Source of the DNA: CAYYJM01 sp964471755
GTDB taxonomy: Bacteria; Planctomycetota; Planctomycetia; Gemmatales; Gemmataceae
Direction: 5' to 3'
Assembly: GCA_964471755.1 (NCBI GenBank)
Contig: CAYYJM010000063.1
Span: 1 to 25,388, forward strand
Length of the DNA: 25,388 bases
The notes beneath the pieces are model-generated. The model searched no databases. It had not been told where the DNA came from and saw only the letters and a list, made by a program, of their open reading frames with translations. Made by a program: the position numbers and the translations under genes. Positions 14,817-20,996 of this stretch are shown piece by piece; positions within the stretch are counted from its first letter, which is position 1; every line of letters starts with the position of its first letter.

Positions 14817-16055
14817 ATGCTCCGCTTACTCTCGCTCGTTGGCGTCCTCGCCTTCCTGGCGGGGACTGCTCCAGGCCAGGATAACCAGATCGCGTTCACC
14901 GTCACCGGCGGCAAGCAGGACGCCCGGAACGTCCTCGTCGTCGTGCCGCTCCCGGCCCGCGTCGCCGGCGATGCGAAAGCCGCCACGGTAACCGGGCCGG
15001 ATGGCAAACCGCTCCGGGCTCAGATCGCGCCGGGCCGCCTGCTCGCCGCCTCGGCCGCGCCGGAACTGACCGTCCTGATTCCCGAGTTGAAGGCCGGCCA
15101 GACGCTCACACTCCAGGCCCGTCTCGGCTCCGGGCCGAAGGCAAGCGAGTCCTTCGCGTGGAAGGACGCCGACGGGCTGGAGGAACTCCGCCTCGGCGAC
15201 CGGCCGGTGCTGCGCTACTTCCACAAGCCGTTCGACCGAAACGCTCCCGAGGCGAAGAAGGGGACCGGCAACCCGACGACGAAGCCGTATCACCACCTGT
15301 TCGCGGCCGACGGCAAGACGCGCGTCACCAACGACAACACGGGACAGTATCCGCACCATCGCGGCATCTTCTTCGGCTTCAACAACATCACCTACGACGG
15401 TAAGCGGGCCGATGTCTGGCACTGCCGTAACGGCGAACACACCGACCATGAGAAGGTACTGTCCTCGGAGGCCGGGCCGCTATTCGGCCGGCACACCCTG
15501 GCGATCGCCTGGAAGGGGACCGACGGCAAGGTCTTCGCCAACGAGAAACGCGAACTGACAGCCTACGATCTGCCGGGCGGAACCATGATCGACTTCGCCT
15601 CGGAGCTGACGACGACGCTGTCGAAGGTCCGCCTCGACGGCGACCCGCAGCACGCCGGCTTCCACTTCCGGGCCAACTCGGTCATGGAGAAGAACGGCAA
15701 GCAGACGTTCTTCATCCGGCCCGACGGCAAGGGGACGCCGGGCCAGGAGAAGAACTGGGCCAAGGGCAAGGGCGGCCCGGTCAACCTGCCCTGGAACGCG
15801 ATGAGCTTCGTCCTCGATGGCAAGCGCTACACCATCGTCTACCTCGATCATCCGGACAACCCGAAGGAGGCCCGCCAGAGCGAACGGGCGTATGGCCGAA
15901 TCGGCACCTACTTCGAGTACGATCTGACGCCGACGAAACCGCTGCGGGTCCACTACCGGCTCTGGTTCCAGGAGGGCGAGCCGACCGTCGAACAGTGCGC
16001 GGCCCTGAGCCAGGCGTTCGTCGCGGGACCGACGGCGAAGGCTGCCGGCCAGTAA
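14817..16055 (+). CDS. PmoA-type DUF6807 secreted protein
   Basis: ATG 14817 starts a signal peptide (MLRLLSLVGVLAFLAGTAPG), giving 412 residues; the frame is open much further upstream but has no signal logic there. The body matches the planctomycete PmoA family (DUF6807), named for a misleading similarity to methane monooxygenase: RPVLRYFHKPFDRN, KPYHHLFAADGKTRVTND, QYPHHRGIFFGFNNI, DVWHCRNGEHTDHEK, and in the C-terminal half YLDHPDNPKEARQSERAYGR and YFEYDLTPTKPLRVHYRLWF. The many conserved His residues suggest carbohydrate or metal binding. In other planctomycetes the family often accompanies Gfo/Idh/MocA enzymes and sulfatases in sugar-degradation loci, which fits the neighbouring cluster. 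The ribosome-binding site is weak (CGAGAT). Confidence 0.92.
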   Translation: MLRLLSLVGVLAFLAGTAPGQDNQIAFTVTGGKQDARNVLVVVPLPARVAGDAKAATVTGPDGKPLRAQIAPGRLLAASAAPELTVLIPELKAGQTLTLQARLGSGPKASESFAWKDADGLEELRLGDRPVLRYFHKPFDRNAPEAKKGTGNPTTKPYHHLFAADGKTRVTNDNTGQYPHHRGIFFGFNNITYDGKRADVWHCRNGEHTDHEKVLSSEAGPLFGRHTLAIAWKGTDGKVFANEKRELTAYDLPGGTMIDFASELTTTLSKVRLDGDPQHAGFHFRANSVMEKNGKQTFFIRPDGKGTPGQEKNWAKGKGGPVNLPWNAMSFVLDGKRYTIVYLDHPDNPKEARQSERAYGRIGTYFEYDLTPTKPLRVHYRLWFQEGEPTVEQCAALSQAFVAGPTAKAAGQ

Positions 16056-16195
16056 GGCGATCCGTCCCTTCCGCACCGGACACGACAGGGAAGCGACCTG
16101 CGCAATCCTGCCTGCTTCGGTGCGTCCCATCGACTGTGATCCCCCTCGCGAACGCCTCCCCGAAACACAAATTCTCGCGACGGTCGAGGCGAGAA

Positions 16196-16211
16196 CGGCA
16201 CGATTGTTGCA
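16196..16211 (+). promoter_or_regulatory. Candidate sigma-54 (-24/-12) promoter
   Basis: CGGCACGATTGTTGCA matches TGGCACG-N4-TTGCW except for the first base, with GG (16197-16198) and GC (16209-16210) exactly 10 nt apart. It is the best of the three sites in the window. The predicted start near 16222 lies about 40 nt before the ATG at 16261, which has a GGGGGGA ribosome-binding site. A 7-bp inverted repeat CGCACCG/CGGTGCG (16072-16078 and 16118-16124) lies about 75-125 bp upstream, where activator-binding sites are expected. Confidence 0.6.
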
Positions 16212-16260
16212 AACTGTTTTCCGGGCCGGGATCGAGAACCTCGCCTCGGGGGGACTTCCG

Positions 16261-16691
16261 ATGACGCCAATCCGGCATTGCCTGCGAGCGGTAATGTTCG
16301 GGCTGGGGTTGGCCGTTCGGATCCTCTCGGCCGGCGGATGGGGCCAGGATCACGAGCAACGCCAGTCCGCGGAATCGAAGGGCCGGACGCGGTCGCCTCT
16401 GCCACCTCGACCGTGCAGCTGTCGAGTACGAGCGGGAATCTCCACCGCGTCTCCAGACCGGCCCGTCTGGCGTGCATCCCGCCGAATACCGCACCGGGAG
16501 ACGGCCCGGAACTGGTCGGCCGACTGAGCAACTCGGTTCCCACGGATGAGCCGAACGGCTCATTCAGCAGGCGCGAAAGCGACACAACTGGCACCGGAGT
16601 TGCACGGTCATTGCTGCCACCACTTCCGCCCCGGTATGAGAGGGAACCCGAACATGTCTCAGGAACCGAATCGGAACGCCCCGCAGGCTGA
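16261..16691 (+). pseudogene. Possible secreted protein gene with a frame break near 16350-16390
   Basis: An ATG at 16261 follows a GGGGGGA site and starts a signal-peptide-like sequence (MTPIRHCLRAVMFGLGLAVR ... GGWGQD). In this frame the sequence ends at 16527 after an Arg-rich, unnatural-looking tail. From about 16380 the GC-rich third-position pattern of real genes moves to the frame that reads VASATSTVQLSSTSGNLH and GDGPELVGRLSNSVPTDEPN, ending at 16691. A single-base deletion between about 16350 and 16390 would explain both halves. No domain is recognised. The gene directly follows the sigma-54-type promoter and precedes two membrane-protein genes, so it would be the first gene of that unit. 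It could also be a genuine 88-residue protein with the second frame by chance, or a sequencing error. Confidence 0.35.
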
Positions 16692-17352
16692 TCCATCGAT
16701 GCGCGATCTTCGGTTCGCCCTGATGCAGTCGCGTGTGACGATGACCTTGCTCATCGTGCTGCTGGTCGGTCTGGTGATCGTCTTCATCACCGCCACGACC
16801 GCGAAGCCGGCGATGCCGATCGAGGTGCAGGCCGTCCTGGACGAGGCGAAGGCCCGCCTCCATGCGAACCGGGAGGCGATCTACCGTGAGGCCACGTCCC
16901 TCATCGCCGAGACCGGCCCGCCGATCGCGGCTTCGTTCGTGCATCAGGCCCGCGAGGATCTGCCCGTGTATGCCCGAGCCCTGGAGAGCCAGAGCGACGA
17001 ACTGGTCGCCGGCCTGGAATCCCAGCTCCGTCTGCGCGTCCGCCAGCAGATCGACGAGTTCCTCGCCAAACATCGCCAGGTCTTTCGCGAGGAGTTCCCG
17101 AAGATCACCGACGAGGCAACCGTGGATCGCATCCTTCGCGACTACCGCCGGACGGCCAACCGGTTGCTGGATCGCTACTACCTCAACGACTTCCGACGCG
17201 AGTCGAAACGAACCGTGCAGCTCTGGAAGTCCTTCGAGCCGGTGAAACCGCCGCTGGAGGGAACGCTCCAGGACGAACTGCTCGAGTACGTCGGCGACTG
17301 GCTCGCCTTGCAGGCCAAGACGGAGGCGACCCAGACCCTCCTGCCGCGGTGA
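16654..17352 (+). CDS. Single-span membrane protein with long helical extracytoplasmic domain (paralogue A)
   Basis: The 232-residue protein has a hydrophilic cytoplasmic N-terminus, one membrane helix (residues about 29-49, MTLLIVLLVGLVIVFITATT), and a helical, Glu/Arg-rich outer domain (LDEAKARLHANREAIYREAT, LESQLRLRVRQQIDEFLAKH, DRILRDYRRTANRLLDRYYL). Near the end, NDFRRESKRTVQLWKSFEPV aligns by eye with FRKEARFVVRALHGFNA of the next gene, and the whole layout is shared, so the two appear to be tandem paralogues. No known domain is recognised. The next ATG is 65 nt downstream, consistent with cotranscription from the sigma-54-type promoter at 16196. A membrane-tethered oligomeric rod or stalk role is possible but unproven. 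An AGAGGGA site precedes the ATG. Confidence 0.85.
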   Translation: MSQEPNRNAPQADPSMRDLRFALMQSRVTMTLLIVLLVGLVIVFITATTAKPAMPIEVQAVLDEAKARLHANREAIYREATSLIAETGPPIAASFVHQAREDLPVYARALESQSDELVAGLESQLRLRVRQQIDEFLAKHRQVFREEFPKITDEATVDRILRDYRRTANRLLDRYYLNDFRRESKRTVQLWKSFEPVKPPLEGTLQDELLEYVGDWLALQAKTEATQTLLPR

Positions 17353-17417
17353 AGCCGGTCGTCAGAGGGCCAGCGTCAACGTGGCACGATCACGATCATC
17401 GCCCCGGAGAACCCGTC

Positions 17418-18110
17418 ATGACGCCAGCGACCGAAGACCGGACCCAATTGCGCCAGGACGTGGATCGGAACGTCCGTTGGAACCTGATCCTGCTGGTGGC
17501 CGTCGTGGTCCTGGGGATCCTCCTCATCAGCTTCGAGTACTATCAGTTCACCCGGTTGATCCAGCCGGCCAACATCGTCTCGATGGCCGAGGCGCAAATC
17601 GAGGCGAACTATCCCGAGTACCGGGCGAAGCTCAAGGAACGGCTCATCGCGGCGGCCCCCGAACTGGCCGAGACCATCAGCCACAGAGCCGTCCGCAGCG
17701 TGTCCGATGCACGCGAGGAACTCGTGCAGTACCTTGGCCGACAGATGGCGATCGGCCTGGACGACGCGACGGCCTTCAGCGCGGAGGAGTTCCGTGCGAT
17801 CCTGCGAGAGAACCGCGATCTGGTCGAGCAGGCCGTCGAGGAACTGAAGCTGTTCCCCGAACAGGCGGAGCGGTTCATCACTGATCTGGAAGGCCGTCTG
17901 GAAAAACGCTGGGACGTGGACTTCCGGAAGGAAGCCCGGTTCGTCGTCCGGGCCCTGCATGGCTTCAACGCGAAGCTCGATCACCTGAGTTCCGGTCGGC
18001 GTCTGACCCCGGAAGATCTGCTCCTGCGGCAGATCGTTCGGATCGTCCGGGCGATGCAGAAGGAGGTCACCGGCAATCGTGGCGTTCCGATCTCGACCCG
18101 GGCGAAATAG
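17418..18110 (+). CDS. Single-span membrane protein with long helical extracytoplasmic domain (paralogue B)
   Basis: From ATG 17418 (GGAGA site 7-8 nt upstream) the protein has 230 residues: a short charged N-terminus, one membrane helix (about 22-38, NLILLVAVVVLGILLIS), then a helical domain rich in Ala/Glu/Arg (YPEYRAKLKERLIAAAPELA, SDAREELVQYLGRQMAIG, RENRDLVEQAVEELKLFPEQ). Its size, topology and C-terminal DFRKEARFVVRALHGF segment mirror the preceding gene (paralogue A), indicating a tandem duplication followed by divergence. No enzyme motif is visible. It is the last gene before the cobalamin riboswitch, which starts about 40 nt downstream and probably marks a new transcription unit. The earlier in-frame start at 17349 overlaps the previous stop and lacks a good ribosome-binding site. 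Confidence 0.85.
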   Translation: MTPATEDRTQLRQDVDRNVRWNLILLVAVVVLGILLISFEYYQFTRLIQPANIVSMAEAQIEANYPEYRAKLKERLIAAAPELAETISHRAVRSVSDAREELVQYLGRQMAIGLDDATAFSAEEFRAILRENRDLVEQAVEELKLFPEQAERFITDLEGRLEKRWDVDFRKEARFVVRALHGFNAKLDHLSSGRRLTPEDLLLRQIVRIVRAMQKEVTGNRGVPISTRAK

Positions 18111-18150
18111 TCGGCCGCTCGCCCTTTCGGATCCTACAATCATCTCCGAT

Positions 18151-18353
18151 ACCTGCTGGGTCCGCGCCTCCGAGGGCGCGGCGAAGAGGGAAGATGGTGC
18201 GAATCCATCACGGGGCCGCCGCCGTGTTCGGCCAGGGTCCGGCTCACCATGCCACTGTCCGCGAGATGTCCGCATCTCCGGATGGGAAGGCCGCCGGGAC
18301 CGTGGAGTGAGGACTCACTCCGGAGCCGTCAGTCGGAAGACCTGCCCGCAGGA
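18151..18353 (+). promoter_or_regulatory. Cobalamin (adenosylcobalamin-type) riboswitch
   Basis: The aptamer's conserved boxes occur in order: a closing stem CCTGC (18152-18156) with GCAGG (18348-18352); a CCGCGCC/GGGCGCGG helix (18162-18181); AGGGAAGATGGTGCGAATCC (18186-18205) with GATGG/CCATC pairing; GCCACTG (18251-18257); GGGAAGGCC (18284-18292); a GGAGTGA-type hairpin (about 18304-18321); and the 3' box AGTCGGAAGACCTGCC (18331-18346). This set is specific to B12 riboswitches. It lies about 100 nt before the ATG of a prepilin-type gene and no B12 synthesis or transport gene is in the window. The expression platform between 18354 and 18454 could not be resolved: no T-tract terminator is visible, so control at translation initiation is likelier. 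Confidence 0.93.
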
Positions 18354-18454
18354 CCCCCGGTGCTCCGGCCATGAGCGTCTCCGGGAGGCGTCCCTCCCTG
18401 CGCGATCCGGAGCCGTCCCTGTCCCGCCCGACCCGGCGGAGATCGGATTCGGCC

Positions 18455-19276
18455 ATGCGACAGTCCTGTCGTCGTTCGCTCGGTTTCACCCTGATCGAAC
18501 TACTCGTCGTGATCGCCATCATCGCGATCCTGATCGGTCTGCTACTTCCCGCAGTCCAGAAGGTCCGCGAGGCGGCCGCCCGGATGTCCTGCTCGAACAA
18601 CCTGAAGCAGCTCGGCCTCGCCGTCCTCAACTACGAAACGACCCATCAGATCCTGCCCGTCGCGGCCGGTCTCGCTGGCGGCGCTCCGGACTATCCGACG
18701 CCGCGCTGGTTCGGCCTGACCGCCGGCTACCCGGCCACGGTCGATCCGCTGCGTGGCATCCTGACGCCGTACTACGAGGGCAACAACAAGGTGGTGGCCT
18801 GTCCGAGCCTCAATCCGGTTCAGGTCCAGGCGGTCTTCTCCGGTCATGCGGGCGGCTACGCCTACAATCGCTGTCTCGGCGGCGTCGAGTACAACTGGGC
18901 CATCTGGCCGGCTCCGGCGTACCAGCGTCTGCGGCCGCGTCGTCTGCTGGAGTTCTCGGCCACCTCCGCCACGTTCGTCTTCGCCGACGCGGCCCTGATC
19001 TCGACGTTCTCCAGTCCACCGACCGCCCAGGAAGCCGACACGATGTCGGCTCCGCTGGTCTGGTCGCCGCTCAACCTGAGTCCGATTCCGACGACGCACT
19101 TCCGTCACGGCGGCCGGGTGGCGAACGTCGCCTTTCTCGATGGCCATGTCGAGGTCCGCACCGAGGTTCCGGTCGCCAGTCCGGCCAGCTGGTCGGCGGC
19201 GGCCAATACCCTGCGAGCCGATCTCGGCATCGGCTACCTGGCGGCGACGAACACGCCCTACGTCGGCTGGGAGTGA
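18455..19276 (+). CDS. Prepilin-type H-X9-DG/DUF1559-like protein under the cobalamin riboswitch
   Basis: The 273-residue protein begins MRQSCRRSLGFTLIELLVVI, a class III prepilin leader cleaved after Gly10, then LLPAVQKVREAAARMSCSNN and LKQLGLAVLNYE as in DUF1559 proteins. The C-terminal HFRHGGRVANVAFLDGHVEV is the H-X9-DG-type motif, with one extra residue between His and Asp. The middle region differs from the other two copies in the window. ATG 18455 was preferred to an in-frame ATG at 18371 because it directly precedes the basic leader; the GGAG site is about 12-13 nt away, a loose spacing that may reflect riboswitch-controlled access. Such proteins are assumed to be assembled in the envelope by prepilin peptidase-dependent systems. 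panD follows 73 nt later. Confidence 0.92.
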   Translation: MRQSCRRSLGFTLIELLVVIAIIAILIGLLLPAVQKVREAAARMSCSNNLKQLGLAVLNYETTHQILPVAAGLAGGAPDYPTPRWFGLTAGYPATVDPLRGILTPYYEGNNKVVACPSLNPVQVQAVFSGHAGGYAYNRCLGGVEYNWAIWPAPAYQRLRPRRLLEFSATSATFVFADAALISTFSSPPTAQEADTMSAPLVWSPLNLSPIPTTHFRHGGRVANVAFLDGHVEVRTEVPVASPASWSAAANTLRADLGIGYLAATNTPYVGWE

Positions 19277-19284
19277 GCGATCCA

Positions 19285-19315
19285 TTCGATCGCGTCATCG
19301 GGATTGGTGTACAAT
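19285..19315 (+). promoter_or_regulatory. Weak sigma-70-like promoter candidate before panD
   Basis: TACAAT at 19310-19315 resembles a -10 box; the nearest -35-like hexamer, TTCGAT at 19285-19290, is 19 nt upstream, longer than the ideal 17. It would allow panD expression independent of the riboswitch. Confidence 0.25.
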
Positions 19316-19349
19316 GAGGAGGGAATCCCAATCACAGGAGCCCGTCCCG

Positions 19350-19742
19350 ATGGCCGCACCCCGTTTCCTGCTCCGGTCGAAGATCCATCGGCTGACGATC
19401 ACGCACGCCGATGTCGAGTACGAGGGCAGCCTGACGCTGTCGCCGGAACTGCTCGACCTGGCCGACATTCTGCCGAACGAGGAGGTCCACGTCTGGAACG
19501 TCACGCGCGGCACGCGTCTACGGACGTACGCCATCGCTGGCGAACCGGGCTCGAACGCCGTCTGCATGAACGGGGCGGCCGCCCTGCTCGCCGGGCCGGG
19601 CGATGTGATCATCGTGGCCGCGTTCACCCTGCTCGACGACGAGCAGGCCCGGCACCACGTTCCGCGCGTCCTGCTCATGGACGAACACAACCAGGTAAAG
19701 CTGATCGACGGCGAGGTTCCAGGCCCACAGCGGCGAGCATGA
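19350..19742 (+). CDS. panD: Aspartate 1-decarboxylase (pyruvoyl enzyme)
   Basis: PanD converts L-aspartate to beta-alanine for pantothenate and CoA synthesis in the cytoplasm. The 130-residue protein aligns along its length with bacterial PanD: SKIHRLTITHADVEYEGSLT carries the Gly26-Ser27 self-cleavage site that yields the pyruvoyl group, with Lys11 and His13 upstream; WNVTRGTRLRTYAI supplies Arg56 and Tyr60; NGAAALLAGPGDVIIVAAF is the conserved core. All residues for maturation and catalysis are present. An AGGAG site lies 9 nt before ATG 19350; the frame is open upstream inside the prepilin gene but without start logic. It follows the riboswitch-linked prepilin gene by 73 nt and may be in the same transcript, or use the weak TACAAT promoter just upstream. 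Confidence 0.96.
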   Translation: MAAPRFLLRSKIHRLTITHADVEYEGSLTLSPELLDLADILPNEEVHVWNVTRGTRLRTYAIAGEPGSNAVCMNGAAALLAGPGDVIIVAAFTLLDDEQARHHVPRVLLMDEHNQVKLIDGEVPGPQRRA

Positions 19743-19743
19743 A

Positions 19744-19852
19744 CTGGTCAATGCATCATCAGTGTGGCGATTTCTTCGCCACGAGACAGATCGGACGGCG
19801 ATCATCCTGGTCGATTTGAGGCCATCATGATTGATTTGTGACCAGGCTGGTC
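19744..19852 (+). promoter_or_regulatory. Cluster of four CTGGTC/GACCAG half-sites, possible activator-binding region
   Basis: CTGGTC occurs at 19744-19749, 19807-19812 and 19847-19852, and inverted (GACCAG) at 19840-19845. The last three lie about 60-105 bp before the sigma-54-type element at 19911, the distance typical for enhancer sites of sigma-54 activators. CCTGGTC and GACCAGG can also pair as a hairpin. A separate hairpin GTGGCGA/TCGCCAC (19764-19782) lies just after the panD stop. Confidence 0.35.
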
Positions 19853-19910
19853 GCCCTGAATACAGGGTATTTCACGCTCTTCTCGACTGAATCGGCGAAA
19901 AAAATCCGGC

Positions 19911-19926
19911 CGGCATGACACTTGCT
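19911..19926 (+). promoter_or_regulatory. Candidate sigma-54 (-24/-12) promoter of the DUF1559 gene
   Basis: CGGCATGACACTTGCT has GG (19912-19913) and GC (19924-19925) exactly 10 nt apart and 14 of the consensus positions of TGGCACG-N4-TTGCW, differing at the first base and at one C. The predicted start is near 19937, about 33 nt before the ATG at 19970. A 9-bp inverted repeat TCACTCCGT/ACGGAGTGA (19933-19941 and 19957-19965) covers the GGAG ribosome-binding site. Confidence 0.55.
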
Positions 19927-19969
19927 TGAGGCTCACTCCGTTACGATATCCTACTCACGGAGTGAAAAA

Positions 19970-20982
19970 ATGTCTGGCTCTCGTCGCGGCTTCACGCTGA
20001 TCGAGCTGCTCGTCGTGATCGCCATCATTGCGATTCTCATTGGTCTGCTGCTTCCAGCCGTGCAGAAAGTCCGCGAGGCGGCCTCGCGTCTTCGGTGTCA
20101 GAACAACCTCAAGCAGATCGCCCTGGCCGTCCACAACTACCAGGCGGCGATGAACGTCTATCCGCCGAGCATGCTCGCGCCGGTCGGCACCACGTTCGGC
20201 ACCAATAACGGCTCGTGGGGCGTCCACGGTCGGATTCTGCCCTACATCGAGCAGGGCAACGCCGGCGTCCTCGTCAACCTGGAGGTCGCCTGGGATCAGC
20301 AGCTGGCCACCAACGTGCCGCAGACGCGCATCCCGGTCTACGTCTGCCCGAGCGATCCCAACGACACCGTGCGGACCAAGAACGGCTCGGCCTACGTCTA
20401 TCCGCACACCTACGGCTTCAACTTCGGCACCTGGGCCGTGTGGAACCCGACCAACGGCATGGGCGGCGACGGCATGTTCTATCCGAACTCGCGGCTGCGA
20501 CCGGAGCAGATCATGGACGGCCTGAGCAACACGCTGATGGTCGCCGAGGTGAAGGCGTTCACGCCGTACGGCCGGAACCTGGGGACGGCCGCCAGCGCGA
20601 CGCCGCCGACGACGGCCGCCGAGGTCGTCGCCCTGACGCTGGCCGCCCCGGACAAGAAGATGGGCGCGGCGGTCAACGACAACACCGGCCACACCGAATG
20701 GCCCGACGGTCGGGTCCACCACAGCGGCTTCACCACGGTGCTGACGCCGAACACCCGCGTCATGGCCAACGTCAACGGCATCGATCAGGACGCTGATTTC
20801 AACTCGCGTCAGGAGGGCAGCAGCGCCACGCTGCCGACNNNNNNNNNNGCTTTCACACCGGCCTGGTCAACGTCGCGCTGATGGACGGCTCGGTCCGCAC
20901 CGTGACGAGCAACATCAGCCTGCCGACCTGGCGGGCTCTGGGAACGCGACTCGGCGGCGAGCCGGTCGGGAGCGATTTCTAG
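19970..20982 (+). CDS. DUF1559 prepilin-type protein, interrupted by a 10-N assembly gap
   Basis: The protein starts MSGSRRGFTLIELLVVIAII (cleavage after Gly7), followed by LLPAVQKVREAASRLRCQNN and LKQIALAVHNYQ, a PYIEQGN segment, VYVCPSDPND, MDGLSNTLMVAEVKAF and, after the gap, FHTGLVNVALMDGSVRTVTS, the H-X9-DG motif. All regions of a complete DUF1559 protein are present. Ten N bases at 20839-20848 shift the frame: upstream codons end in phase 2 at the gap and the downstream conserved frame resumes at TTT 20851, requiring a true gap length of 3k+2 rather than 10. If the usual YAAVTSR sequence is missing, 23 nt would fit. So it is an intact gene with a mis-sized gap. A GGAG site lies 7 nt before ATG 19970; a sigma-54-type promoter lies upstream. 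Confidence 0.93.
20839..20848. other. Assembly gap (10 N)
   Basis: A run of ten undetermined bases inside the DUF1559 gene. The conserved frames on either side are compatible only with a missing length of 3k+2, so ten is a placeholder. Confidence 0.97.
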
Positions 20983-20996
20983 CATCGCCGGCTACA

